From Pelodera strongyloides (lineage: Eukaryota; Nematoda; Chromadorea; Rhabditida; Rhabditidae), in assembly GCA_036852015.1 (NCBI GenBank), contig JAANDG010000042.1, positions 372,001-436,000 on the forward strand: a stretch of DNA of 64,000 bases. The letters are read 5' to 3'. How positions within the stretch are numbered: the first letter of the stretch is position 1; each line of letters opens with the position of its first letter. A program made the translations under genes and the position numbers. This document shows positions 46,278 through 58,582 of this stretch, piece by piece. The notes below the pieces were generated by a model that saw only the letters and a program-made list of their open reading frames with translations, searched no databases and was not told the DNA's origin.

Positions 46278-47903
46278 CAGTGCGTCGCATAAGTATGTAG
46301 GCACCCCCAAATTTAACGATAAATATTTTGGACCAAAATTTTTTGAACAAATTTTAACACCACTAAATCGACCATGGCGAAAAACCCCAGGACAATGAAA
46401 ATTGTAAAAAAATTCAAAAATTTCAGTATTTTACGACATTCAAACCGAAAAACAGCTGTTTCAAAAGTTTGTAGGCACCCACTTTAGTTAATTGTATTAT
46501 TAATTTATTTTATTATAATTGCTCTGAAATGGATAAATTGCAATTGTCATGTGTATTAGTGATAATGTGAGCCATTATTGCTAAAATGCCAAGTGGTAAG
46601 CATCTCTCAAACAACGGATGCGTCCAGATTGAGGCCCAACATCAAGCTGGTCTTAGCAGTCGGGCCATTGCGGCTCAAATTCATCGGTATCCTGGCGTGA
46701 TCGACAAATTCCTGAAAGACCCCAATTCCTATGGCTCTAAGAAGAGGACTGGTCGTCCTCGTTTATTCACTGCTCAGGAAGATCGCCTGTTAGGACGTCT
46801 TGCCTCTAATGCGTCGAAGTCAGTCAACGAACTTCGATCTAATCTGGGTACTACTGCGTCTAAGAGTGCTGTTTGGCGGGCCATTAAACGCCGTCCTCAC
46901 CTAGTGAGTTCAAAAATGAAACCAGCTCCTCGCATCACGGCTGCTCATAAAGTCGCTCGTCTCGGTTTCTGTCAGAACAACATGACAACGAATTGGTCTA
47001 AGGTAATTCTTGTTTATAGTTTATCGCTTATTTTACTTTTGTTTCTCGTTAAGTTTTTGTAACCCGCTCTATTCCTTGCTTTAGGTGATCTTTAGCGATG
47101 AAAAGAAGTTTAATTTGGATGGTCCCGATGGAAATCACCACTACTGGAGAGATCTCAGGAAGGAGCCGCTCTTCTTTCAGAAAAGGAACTTTGGGGGTGG
47201 CACAGTAATGGTTTGGGCCGCGTTTCATCATGATGGCGTTCTGGGCATTGGAGTTTATTACCACTCGGATGAACTCCTTGGATTATCAGGCAGTGCTCCA
47301 GAAGAATTTGCTACCGTTTCTGCAGAGTCCAGCAGTGCAAGGAATGCAACTCCAGCAAGATAATGCGCCTATCCACCAAGGCATTCTTTCAACAGCACCA
47401 GATTAACGTTATGGACTGGCCTGCTTGCTCCCCAGATGCCAATCCCATAGAGAATCCTTGGGGATTGTTGGTACGGAAAATTTACGCTAATAATCGTACC
47501 TACGACACAGTTGCCACCCTTAAAGCCGCAATACTCCAAGCGTGGAACGGCCTGGACGCTCAGCTGCTCAAGAACCTGACCAACTCTCTGCCGAACCGGA
47601 TTTTTGCCATCACCAAGAATAACGGTGGTCACACCGATTATTAAATGAATATTGTCATTCATTTTTCTGTTTTTTTTTTAATAAAAAGTTTTTTTACTGA
47701 AGTGCCTACAAACTTTTGAAACAGCTGTTTTTCGGTTTGAATGTCGTAAAATACTGAAATTTTTGAATTTTTTTTACAATTTTCATTGTCCTGGGGTTTT
47801 TCGCCATGGTCGATTTAGTGGTGTTAAAATTTGTTCAAAAAATTTTGGTCCAAAATATTTATCGTTAAATTTGGGGGTGCCTACATACTTATGCGACGCA
47901 CTG
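46278..47903 (+). mobile_element. Tc1-like DNA transposon with long IR/DR-type terminal repeats
   Basis: 1626-bp element starting CAGTGCGTCGC and ending with its inverse, flanked by TA on both sides (46276-46277, 47904-47905), the Tc1/mariner target duplication. Terminal inverted repeats of about 200 bp (46278-46478 and 47702-47903) are nearly identical. Each carries two direct copies of an AAGTWTGTAGGCACCC-like site, at the outer end (46291-46306) and inner end (46465-46480), as in IR/DR Tc1 elements where these bind transposase. The transposase inside is broken. The nearly identical arms suggest recent insertion. It lies just upstream of the small membrane-protein gene. Confidence 0.92.
46586..47644 (+). 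pseudogene. Tc1-family transposase, DD34E-type, inactivated by two frameshifts
   Basis: N-terminal helix-turn-helix region (SSRAIAAQIHR), a GRPR-like motif (TGRPRLF), then the DDE domain. An 82-bp intron (47003-47084, GTAATT...TTTAG) joins NWSK to VIFSDEKKF in phase. Catalytic residues are visible: first Asp in IFSDE, second in LQQDNAPIH, Glu in ANPIENPWG. Two frame changes break the second exon, one between about 47252 and 47268 and one near 47371-47381, so the DDE residues lie in three frames. The third segment ends at TAA 47644. The copy cannot make intact transposase but could still be moved by an active relative. Confidence 0.88.
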
Positions 47904-47960
47904 TAGGTTGTTTTCCGGTAATATACATACAGATTAGCAGAGAGCTCATCTTTTGCGCTA

Positions 47961-48038
47961 CAGAGAGCGAGCGATCAAGAGAGAGAGAGTGAGAGAGGGA
48001 GAAAGAGAGAGAGAGAGAGAGGGGGGGAGAAGGAGAGA
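47961..48038. repeat. GA-rich simple repeat
   Basis: Purine tract of GAGA units with a run of seven G near 48021-48027, 56 bp downstream of the transposon. Confidence 0.9.
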
Positions 48039-48300
48039 TTTGGTGAACGGTGAAATGACATCATGATTGACTAACCGCTCAATAAAAGTAACGTCATTAT
48101 ATTTCTTCCACCCTACTGATTCTAGAATGTGCGTGTTGAAAGGGGTCAGTGAGTTATAAGAAGTTCACCTTTGGATAACGTATATTGTCGCTCTTGTTTA
48201 TTCAAAACTTCAGAAAGTCAGAAAACAAAAAAAAATTGACTGACCATTGACTGAGACCGAAATTGACTGAGTATAATAAGCAGTGTCATCAAGGCGTTCT

Positions 48301-48514
48301 TTAGGGCGCGTTTAAGATTACCGAAAGAAAGAAATCAATTCAATTTCGGCCATTCAGGATTACCGAAAAAGAAACTTTTCATACTTGAAGAAATTACAGT
48401 AATCTTTTGCGGGTTTGGTCTGAGACTGTCTTTCAAAATTTTTATTTTCGGTCCTACTGAACGGCCGAAATTGAATTGTTTTCTTTCTTTCGGTCACCTT
48501 AAACGCGAACCTAA
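48301..48514. mobile_element. Foldback (MITE-like) element with ~50-bp terminal inverted repeats
   Basis: The left arm (TTAGGGCGCGTTTAAG, through a run of GAAA units, to AATTTCGGCC) is mirrored at 48462-48514 (GGCCGAAATTGAATTG through CTTTCTTTCGG to CGCGAACCTAA) with a few mismatches. A second, inner CCGAAAA/TTTTCGG pair is present. No open frame; probably non-autonomous. Confidence 0.7.
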
Positions 48515-50976
48515 CGTTGCACTATGGGATAACTTTCTTCAAAGAATTCATCGCTGTATACATACTAAAGTAGATAGTGCATAAAGTTTTGCGAGACAAT
48601 GCAGTTAAAATGAGAGAGTTGGGCGAGAAAGTCTGATTTAATGAAAAATGTGAGTGATCTAATGCCGAGAACTGGATTCGGCTGGTAGAACTGTGGTCGG
48701 TCACAAGAAAAATAAAATAGCGCACGCGAAATTTATTACGCATTCAAGACCGCAAAGAGAATTGTTCTGCGACGACTCTTTGATCTGATACTAAAAAAAA
48801 AGACAAACAATATTTGTTTGAAGAATAATGGTTTATTTTCTCTGCGACAAAATAATTTTTCAGAGAAACAACAGTGGGTTAGGCAAATACTTTCTCATTT
48901 AGGCGGATAAAGAATCAATGTTCAATTAACTAAACATGACACTAACATTCACCCCGACCATCCAAATGAAACCGATGCCTTTGTCACGGATCTGCTGATG
49001 GATTTACTCGATTGGCTACCTAAATCCCCAGATATATTGGAGAGCTCCGTGGTCCTAATAAGCTTAATCATGCGTCCTTCAAATATGTACCTTATGTTCA
49101 TTTCGTAATTATGTCTTGTGGGAGAGTTCAGATCCTTCAGGGCAGAAATCAGTGCTGACATCATGAATGGCTCCTTCGTGGTTCATGATGTTGGTCGGCA
49201 TGGAAAGAATCAGTTCTTTGATTGTTCAACTTCAAATGGATAAGATTATTCATTTTCGCCACCTTGAAGGCATAAAACTAATTTTATTGACCAAGGAACA
49301 GGACTATACTGTTTCTTTCCGAATAACAGCTTTCAACACAGCAGAGTGCAATACCCGTTTGAATAATGAAAAAGATACGGTAGGCTCAAATTGAACAGGT
49401 AGTTGAACTCTGCGTGAGTCCCGTGTCCTCATTTTTGGTTTGACCCGAGTAACTGCCAAAAGCGAATCATTGGGTAATTAGTTTACTCCCAATCACCCCA
49501 TCCTCTTTTTAGCCATCTTTGCGTAGAAGCACGAACGCTTTGTCCGAGAGGTAGTTCGCTCGCACGTTTAAGCCTGAAAGAAATGAGTTGCAAACTTGTA
49601 CTATGCAACATTATTCTTATATCGACCGAATAATGTCGCCGTCAACCTGTTAGTTGGTAAGTCATTACAGTTTTCCATTGAACTGACAATTGCAAAACAT
49701 ACAACATTTCACCGAAACACTAGCATTGAACCATTGAAACACTTAATCGAATTAAGGAACTGCAATTTTTTTTGGTGTTGTTGTCAAATTAATCAGTGCT
49801 CGTCATTGACATGCCGACGACAATTATATCAAACTCTTAATATACCTCCACATAAAATTCCTTTAATTATGCGGGGAAAACAACGGGGCTTTCACTACCT
49901 AGATCTCGAATATGAGAAATGAAGCCACTTTCTGTGCTGTATTTACACTCTGCTAATGGCAAAAACCTCACGAACACATATTGTTACGTGAGTGATCGTT
50001 ATTTTTCACATACACTTCGGTTTCCATTTTCGACAGACAAATATCATGCATACATCCCCAGCGCAGATCGGTTGCGGCAATTACACGGAGATAAACTGTG
50101 CTCAACGATGCGTATTATTATCCGATCGGCCAGGAAATCAACTGAGATCCGGCTCACTGCTAAAAGAGCCAGTTCTAATTTATGTAAACCAAGAATACAT
50201 CACTATGGGTTATGTACTTGTCCTTACAATGCAAAGCAACAAGAGCAGAGGACAAAAAATCAATGGATGGCTATGCTTAAAACTAACAGAAACGGAACTG
50301 TTTGGATCGTACCTGATCTATACCAGCCGTTTTTTTACTGCTAACCATAAGACTGCACCGGAGAAATATTGAAAAATTTGTTTAAAAACGTTTATCACAA
50401 ACAATAAGTATTATGCATCAGCAACTCAATGAACCGAGCACTGGCACTGTGAAGAAGAAGCTTGATATGCGCAAAAAAAAACAGCGCCAACCCGTAACCA
50501 TGAAAACATATGCCGAAACGAGTCAATGAATATTAAATCAATACATTCAATTCATAATTGCATTACACATATGGCAAGAAATCTAAAGAAGTAAAAACAG
50601 CACCTACGAGCAATGTTTGCCAATAGAAACTCAGTTTCTTTTTGCATGTATTACACAACAATTCTCCTTACATCCGTTATAATAAAAAATAACATAGTAA
50701 AGCAAATATGTAAGGTGAAGGAAATCTGAATATCATGGAGAACGCGAATAAACGAAGAGCCTAAAGTACTACTAATTGAAGGCAAGATGATCTAATGTGT
50801 AATATCAATAGCACGGTTGAGAAATGCAATCTTCCTAGATCTAAATGCATTATGAGATTCAAACATTCAGAAGAAAGCCAGGTTAGTGATAAACGGGTTT
50901 AAATCTAATAGAAAACGCCTATATATATGTAATACTGTCTGAGAGTTGGTTCAAAGTCATGCATACTGTAGAATAT
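48515..50976. other. Unassigned region with overlapping open frames
   Basis: No gene I can defend. Several frames are open on both strands around 48949-49394, and two long plus-strand frames overlap (49919-50344, 141 codons; 49992-50372, 126 codons, with an acceptor-like TTTTCGACAG before an ATG at 50047). A possible small plus-strand exon lies at 49513-49552. No domain is recognisable. Confidence 0.4.
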
Positions 50977-53013
50977 CTATACAATGTCGATTTGTTGCTC
51001 CATTCTCTCAATTCGCCCATAACTATCATAGTGAATTGCCGGATGACTGGAAGGCAATAATACGTGCCTAAGGAATGTTCTATTCCTACGAAGACCGAGG
51101 AACGTCTTCCAATTGTTTTTGAAGCCTTTATCCAAAGGATTGCGATATCCAGGGTGCACAGCCACTGCGTCAGAATGCTTCTGAAACATAGACAGGGATT
51201 ATTTTAAAGAAAACACAATAAAACTCTAGCTCATCAGCAAATATAGCGATTATTCCGCATAGTATGCACGCACGAGGCCAGACTGATAAAACAAAACTCT
51301 CTGTGAAATCATCACTGTTGAACCCGTGATAGCAACACCCATTTCACGAAAAAAATGCACCCTTTTTTTGATTGACCACGCGCATAACTATGCTACACTC
51401 AATTTTTATCTGTATTACCGACCCGAACTCAACTCGTGAACTTTTAGTAAAAAAAAACGGACCAAGTAATCGATATAAGTGAATCCCTTGGAGATCAAAT
51501 AGAAATTCCACAATGTCAGTCCTCCAACAAGGAGGAACAACAGAAGTGAGAGGAAGTAGGTGAGAATTATTAAGTTTCTCGCCAATTCTCCATTGCTGCA
51601 CAACCATTCTTGTAAGGGAGCCATAACAAGGTGAGCGTTGCAAAAATGAACATCGAACTGCAATGGAAATATTTAACAACGCACTGAATATCTACGCCCT
51701 CTTTTTTTTTTCGTAGTAACCCCTTGAGAAAAAAACTGAACAAAAAAAGCAAAATCAGAGCTGAATCAATTTTAGAGTATCTAGAAAACAAAAAACAAAC
51801 CAGCCAAAGATGATCCCATATCGCGTGAAATCCCGCAGTGACAATGATAAATGTGGCCCAAGTGAGGAATACAATAAAGAGGAAGAAGTGGCGATGGTTG
51901 TGCGATCCGACACACTGATTGATCCAGATGCAATGGTGGTCCATGCCCAAAACACACCTAAATACCACCACGGTGAGAATAAGCCAGAGAAACAGAGCGT
52001 TTGCAAGTTCACTTTAAATAAAAATCGCAATATATGCCCTCATAGCTCGCAACAGAAAGGCATCTTTCTGTATTTATCCGACTTTAAAAAGGAAATAAGA
52101 ACAATAAGAAAAAAGAACAATAAGAAAAAAAACTTACTTTCCGCACACAGCACAGTGATGAGTGCGATCCGATTTGTAGAATTCGCATTTGTGACACCAC
52201 CGATCACCTGGCTTCTAAATAGTGAAAGTTTAAGAAAAAACCCTTTCTCATGCTCAGTCTCAGTGTGCTACCACATCTAGAAGTTGCTAAGACAACCAAC
52301 GTTCATAGCTACGTTCAACTTTTCTTAAATAGGAAGGAAAAATAATTGCGTGTAAAACACTTACGCCAGCTTTCGTAACGGGGGGCAATGTCCTTGCTTT
52401 ATTATAGTGGAACACAATGTTTATCAGCAAATAAACGCCTATTGTTGAATAAACGCCGAGAAGTTCAAATCGCTGGTACCTGAAAAAATAGCATTTACTC
52501 GATGCTTGTGAGATATCAATAGAATCATAGGCAATTGATGGTAAAAGTTCCGGATTGCGAATTTTATGACACAATCCGACAGACACGTACGAAACAATAA
52601 CCTTACTGATGTTATTATGGCTTAACGATAGTTCCGGAGTTGAACCCTCACCTTTGTTAACATTAAACATAAAATGGAACTCACAGCTGCTCGTACGGCA
52701 AAATTATTGCAAACGAAGTAAAAGCGAGTAGAGCTGTGATTATATGTACGGCAAAGACTAGACACTGAAATGATAAATAAACAAATTATGCATTAGTTAG
52801 GTAAATTGGCGTGTATACACAATAAATAACGCATGTGTTTAATATATTATGTTTTATTCAGCCATAAAGAGGCATAAGAAAGGAGGCAAGATAGCTTACC
52901 GCTCCTAAGCGTTTCATAAACGAATTGAGGAATGATATGTAAGGGGTGAGCCATTCGCCCTCGGTGAGGAAGATCTCTATCCTCTCACATAATGAGGGCA
53001 TCTCCTGGATGGG
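50977..53013 (-). CDS. ZDHHC16: DHHC-type protein S-palmitoyltransferase, ZDHHC16-like
   Basis: Adds palmitate to cysteines of target proteins at ER/Golgi membranes; Cys of DHHC is the catalytic acyl carrier (known). Seven in-phase exons, high to low: 52900-53001, 52685-52764, 52365-52479, 52138-52214, 51801-51957, 51463-51657, 50977-51180; 309 residues. Order: short amphipathic N-terminus ([17 protein letters not shown]), TM1 and TM2, the Cys-rich domain ([22 protein letters not shown] then [13 protein letters not shown]), TM3, TM4 and the tail motif [16 protein letters not shown] followed by HVLLPSSHP, which matches ZDHHC16 rather than ZDHHC4 as I remember them. The mRNA probably starts at the acceptor TTTTCCAG 12 bp before the ATG (exon edge 53013), consistent with trans-splicing. 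Divergent from TRAPPC12. Confidence 0.9.
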
Positions 53014-54202
53014 CTGGAAAAAAATTAATATAACAAAATGATAAAATAAGTGTTCATAAAATTGACAGCAAAAAGGTGAATACATGGATGCTAAATTTAT
53101 ACAAAAGTACAAAGCAAACTAGTACTAATTAAAAAGTTAAACAAAACAAGTATGGAGAGACGTCGATTCCTGGGAAGTGATATTTGTTGACAAACCTGTA
53201 GTAACCATAGCACTACAGTAACTCTGCCTGCAAAATCAGGCAAGTTGCCATGCAAATATACTCGATTTATAGAGAACAATAGCACTTAGTGTCTTGCTTA
53301 TTTTTAAATTATCTTTTTGTATTGTTTCAACCATTGCGGAACAGTGGTTTGCTTACTTTTTTCATGCAAAAAAGGTTGCTCAAAAGAACGAATGAGTTAT
53401 TAATATTAAATTCTTTTTATGAAAGTCACATTTGATTGATGTCTATGGCAATGTTTTCTTTTACAAGACCAACAAACATGCGGGTCGTTAATGTGAAAGA
53501 AAATTTAGTTATTTTAACTATAACATATAGTTATTTTTTGCATGATTAGGGTTCAAATCCGAGTTACGCGACGCAACCGCCCTGTATTGACTAATGCATC
53601 ATTTTTTGCTATTTGTGTACCCCGCTCTCTGTCCACACACGGTGTCCTTCCGCGTCTATAGACCACAATTTGCCTATTACCGCAAAAACTCTTTTTTGCG
53701 GGTAATACCGCAAAAACTCTTTTTTTTTTCCAATATTTACTTCTTATTTTTTTTTCTCTATCATCTTTATTCTTACACATGCCTATTCTTGTTGACTGGG
53801 AGTGATATTACCCATTAAAACGATATCCTTTATTCAGGGCGCCGGATGCTCTTTCCGAAAGGAAAACGTGCAAATTTCCCGTTCGGGATTTCCGCAAGGT
53901 TCTAATGCTTGGAGAAAGTTCAAAATACAGTATGAATTAGCATGCAAAAAGATTTCCCTTGCAAAATTTTAACTTTCGCATGCTAATTCGTACTGTATTT
54001 TGAGCTTTCTCAAAGCATTAGAACCTTTCGGAGATGTCCATCCCGAACGGGAAATTTGCATGTTTTCCATCCGGAAAGAGCACCACGACCACGCCCTCAT
54101 GGTCGAATTTCAATTTTGTTTCCCTTTGTGTTGTCTGTCCTTTTTTTTCTCGTTCTTTTACTTCATATTTTTATTATTATTAGGCAGCCAGTGCTTATAT
54201 TG
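53014..54202. promoter_or_regulatory. Divergent spacer between DHHC and TRAPPC12 genes
   Basis: 1.2 kb between two start codons pointing outward, so it should hold both promoters. An acceptor-like run of TTATTATTATTAG about 20 bp before the TRAPPC12 ATG may be a spliced-leader site. No core promoter motif is identified. Confidence 0.5.
53848..54081. repeat. Large imperfect inverted repeat in the DHHC/TRAPPC12 spacer
   Basis: Arms of about 100 bp (53848-53951 and 53973-54081) are roughly 85-90 percent identical as reverse complements, e.g. CAAATTTCCCGTTCGGGAT against ATCCCGAACGGGAAATTTG, around a 21-bp loop. It is probably a MITE, and lies 121 bp before the TRAPPC12 start codon. Confidence 0.8.
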
Positions 54203-56733
54203 ATGACTGATTTCCGTCCTATTTGGCCGCGATCGAAACGGTTGAATGACAGTCTACAAAGTGACAAGAAAAATATTTCATACACGAGGCCTGGAATTAA
54301 GTGAGTTTTCTGATATTTGCAAAAATTAGTTTGTAACTATAAACCGTATCATATGAACCTTATGAATTTTCATATGAATCTTAATTCTTATTTAGGCATG
54401 AATCGTCCGCAAGCATTTCGGATTCCGAACAACAGCTAATCAAACAGTGTTTCGCCAGCTTCGACAATGCTACAGCGTATCGCGAAGGGTTCAAGAAGCT
54501 GCTGGTAAACATACCTATGTCAATAATTTAGAAAAAAATAGTAAGACGCTTCCTAAACGCGAAATCTTATAGTTGATGTATTTTGTGTTACTTATGCTTT
54601 GCTTAAAAATCTTCTTCAAAGACATCAGGCTATAAAAAACTTCTTGTTTTTTTTCTTCATTTCTATATTTAACTAATTAATTCAGGCAATTGGATCACTT
54701 GACGTGGCCCTTTTAATGACCGACCGGATACTCACTCATATGGGACACGGGCTTGGGAAAGCTGGCCAAGCCTCAGTTATGTCTTCCCTCAAAATGGAAG
54801 TAAGCTTTCCTTTTTTGGAACCGGCTTATCAAATCCCTTTCTCCTCTCTTCATTTGTCCAAATATCTCATTTCAACCGTTTTTGTTGTTGTTGTAATATA
54901 CAAGACGAAGCAAACCGCTTTTAAATAACTCATTTCAATGTACATAGATTTGGTCGCTGCGTTTTCAACTGATGTTGGCCACGAAAAAGTACCTCGAATT
55001 AAATGAAGAGTTATCCCCATTTGACGACTTGGAACAACCAGATACATACAATGTGTACGTTGATCCTGCAATAGATGGTGGGTTAATTCCTTGTTATATT
55101 TACTGCGATAATGATGAATTTCTACATTCGAATGATTAATAATAATAATTTATTGTCGATGAAAAATATGTACAAATAAGAATTGTACACAGACAACACA
55201 ATGTTGTTTATAGGAACCAAACTGTTGAAGCCAAACCCTAAGATGTAGTGCCTTACGATACATATTCGTAAGGGATCTAGTTTAATAAGGGATCGCTTGT
55301 TCATTCATTCATTTCCAGTGCTACTGGTCCTTATTCGTTTCCAAGGAATTAACGAGTGAAAAACAATGCATGTGCTTATACATATGCATTCCTGCACTCA
55401 CAATCAGTAGGTAATATTGCATTGCGAATTCCAGAGACTTCGACAAAAATTGAGAGTTTATTTTACTGTAGGCTCTTTGGTTCCCTTCTCGATGCGCTTG
55501 GTGCACGCGGAGGCGATATTCCACACGCCAATGTGCAACACTGCGTTCCAACGGGTAAAACACCTTGAGGACCGGATTAATGAGGTTTGTTGAAATATAT
55601 TTGAAGAATCTTAAGCGGCGTTTACATATGATAATAATAAATTGTGAAAGTTACTTGTCTTTTTTCAGATCTTGCAAACGTTAGGTAGTACCGAAAATGC
55701 TGAAGCTGTTGCTTGTTGGACGACGCGCAAAGCTGCGGTGTTAAAACTGAAATGCCGACTGCTTAACGAATTGGGAGTGAGTCTTATTTCTTATATTTTC
55801 TTTACTCAGTTAGCTAGGACGCAATCGATAGATCTGTTCCTCAATATTCTTTGCTTCTTTTACATGGGAAAACATGATGTTTTGCACCCAGGGCCATATA
55901 AGTTAATGCGATTGTATCTTCTATTTAGCTATACGAAACGGCCATGTTGACCTCAAAAGAACTCAACTCTATCGAACAATCACATGCTACCCAATTGGCT
56001 ATGGTACGGATGGCGCTGTCCATTGGAGATGAGACGGCCGTTGAGAGAATTCTCTCCCAAATTGCGCCGTACAATCCAAACGGAATGGTTCTGCACAAGT
56101 AAGTCCTTGTTGACTGTTCTCTAGTATATTGATATGGGAGGGGATATGCGCTAATTCAACTTAAATCAAGCGCAAAAGTGGAATCGGTTGATCAAGGAAA
56201 GGGGGCCTTGCAAATCAAATGTGAATGGTTTTCTGTATCTCGATGGTGTATCAGCTGGGTAAGCCAACCCTAATCGTTAGCTACCCACTTAACCACCAGG
56301 CATCGATTGATGTAGGCACATTATTGTCCACAGTAAATCACTAGTAATAGTGCATAAAATCGCACTTCAGGGCGTTCCGAGCTGCTTTTCACGGAGCATA
56401 TGCCCAATGTGGAGATTATGCCCAGCGGAAGGAAGAATCGAAAACGCTTCAAAGTCAGGTGTGTACTAGTTTTGTGTTCAGAAATTGGGCACTCGGTTTA
56501 ATATCTTTGAAGTGCTGGAATACATCAAGGTGAAATATGTGAAAAATTGTTTTCAGAATTTGGCGGCTCTTTCCAAATTGTATCTGGGAAAACCATTCGA
56601 GATGGTTGAAGATTTGAGGAAGTTCCGGAAGGATGGACCTTTCCCACCAGCGACTGCCCTGAACTTCAAGACGGTTACTGAAATTTGCTGTTCGCAAGAA
56701 CAAAAGAATGCAATGTTGGCAACCGTTGAATAG
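54203..56733 (+). CDS. TRAPPC12: TRAPP complex subunit 12 (TRAPPC12/TTC15), short nematode form
   Basis: Subunit of the TRAPPIII tethering complex for ER-Golgi traffic and autophagy (family knowledge). Nine in-phase exons: 54203-54300, 54396-54504, 54686-54799, 54948-55077, 55472-55584, 55669-55776, 55929-56098, 56371-56458, 56557-56733; 368 residues. Recognised by the conserved block FDDLEQPDTYNVY...SLVPFSMRLVHAE, followed by helical TPR-like repeats and the C-terminal ALSKLYLGKPFEMVEDLRK and FNLKTV-like segment (NFKTVTEICCSQEQKNAML). Human TRAPPC12 is about 735 residues; this protein corresponds to its C-terminal half, preceded by a short basic N-terminus (MTDFRPIWPRSKR). The start is the first ATG after a possible spliced-leader acceptor. 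An unannotated upstream exon cannot be excluded. Confidence 0.87.
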
Positions 56734-58582
56734 GTTAAGGCTAAAACACTTCGTGCCTCACAACATTATTCGTTTTTTTGTTTGGTAATATAATTCTAGC
56801 CATTTTTATTTTATGCAATTATCTTAGGAGTCACTTATTAGTGTATTATTGCGGTAATTCATTTACCGTTTCGTTTGCTAAATTTGAGGCGATCTAGGCG
56901 GTTTCACTATGCAACTTTAAAGTGAATATTTCGGGTGCTTTCCAAGGTGCGGAATTCTTAAAAACCATATATCTTATATGTAGACTTCATGATTTTAGAG
57001 CTCGATTTAAGCTTATGATTCTCGTCTTCTAGGCTTATTTTACAAAATAAATTTTTGATACAAACATGCTGCTGACAATTTTTCTGGCGACATCTTAAAT
57101 TCCAGCCAGTCGATAGTTTTGTAAAAGCTCCACTGAATCTTAAGCTCCAGAAGTACAAGAGAGATCCTTCAAATAAATGGGTTAATTGTAAGGTAGCACA
57201 GGACATACGACAGTACACTGTAAACCACACAGTCGCCACTTGGGTGAAATATCTAGTGGTTGTGATATGAAGACAACTTTAACATGAGGTATCACGTGCG
57301 TGTATACGTATCCATCACTTATGTCGCAAAATTTGTTGGGTGTGCCGGGCTAGATTCTTTTCTAGCCGGTGCTACAGTTATAGTCCTGTCTCCATTGCCA
57401 TTTTTCTAGGTGTTTATTAGTGTTCTACTGTTTACATGAGATCGAACCAGGTAACCATCTATCGTGTATTTTCCTGCACTGTTAAACAAAAAAAGGATCG
57501 TAAATATATATTTCTGAAAAGCAAACAACAGATCAAAGTCCGAGATCAAAAACTCTCAATACATAGGTTTCAACATTAGCTGAAAATCTACGATAAAACA
57601 GAAGAATGTACATTTAGCATAGGACACAAACCACCATTGTGTTTTGGTAACAGTAAAACATAGTAAATGTTTGTAAAAGGTGTAGATGATAAAAATGCAT
57701 GCTTAAAACACGGGTTGATGGCGTATCCGCAAAAACAACTTGCACTACGATGATCAATCCTAATTTCACGTATTAATATCATGCGGGTACCTCACAATAA
57801 TAAATAAATGATAAAACTTGCCATGTGACTGACTGAAGCAAGACATGTACAGAGATAACTAGCAGCATATCACTAATAAAAAAAACATATTGTTCCGCTT
57901 TAACGCGTGGGTAGGTGAATTAACAAATAAACAAAAACTGAGTAACTGTTAGTGTTCAGACAATGACGGAACAAGACTGAGAATGTATAGAGATCGAACT
58001 CTACACGTTATAATACACGTCGCAATATATATATATATTCTCACTTTGTACAATGCGGGATTCTAGCATAACTAATAGATAAGCAGATAAAAAGCGGTCT
58101 CTTCGAGAAAAGAAATTTAGCGCATTAAAGCAGTTTGACCAAAATACCCATTGAGAAATTTTTAGATATGCCGAAAACGGAACTGACGAATAAACAATAA
58201 ACTGTATCCGTGCAAAGAAAACTGCAAAAGAGAAACTAAACACAGGAAAACCGGGAAAGAAAACCCAATAACGGCTACGATTCTTTTCTATTGACACTAT
58301 CCGAAACAATAAAACATTTGATTTATGACAAGTTGATAATGACAACAAAGAAAAGGGTTCGACCTGTCAACGAATGAAAGAGCTTGCTATACTACCAGGT
58401 TATTACACAGATCTGTGAAAAGACAGCAATGCCGAATGCAGGTACCACATCGGCTGTTAGGTATACGCTAACGGGGCCAAGGTAACGGGATAAGGTTTTT
58501 TGGATTGAAAAGCGAAGAACTTGCGTACCCGAACTCGTCACATTTATATGACAAACTACTCGTAGAGGGAGCACAAAACAAA
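56734..58582. other. Convergent 3' flanks of TRAPPC12 and the AT-hook gene
   Basis: No gene seen. A 115-codon minus-strand frame at 58001-58348 is rich in Phe, Ser and Tyr, has no splice context and lies just beyond the AT-hook gene stop, so it is probably a chance frame in a 3' UTR. Confidence 0.5.

Noticed and set aside
51810..52280. 156-codon plus-strand open frame
   Set aside because: It overlaps DHHC exons 51801-51957 and 52138-52214 in antisense, whose sense translation carries the DHHC motif.
53549..53559. GGTTCAAATCC, a perfect-looking tRNA B box
   Set aside because: No A box or acceptor stem can be formed upstream. A similar GGTTCGATCCC near 20872 also fails to fold as a tRNA.
58001..58348. 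115-codon minus-strand open frame
   Set aside because: Phe/Ser/Tyr-rich composition, no splice context, and it lies directly downstream of the AT-hook gene stop.
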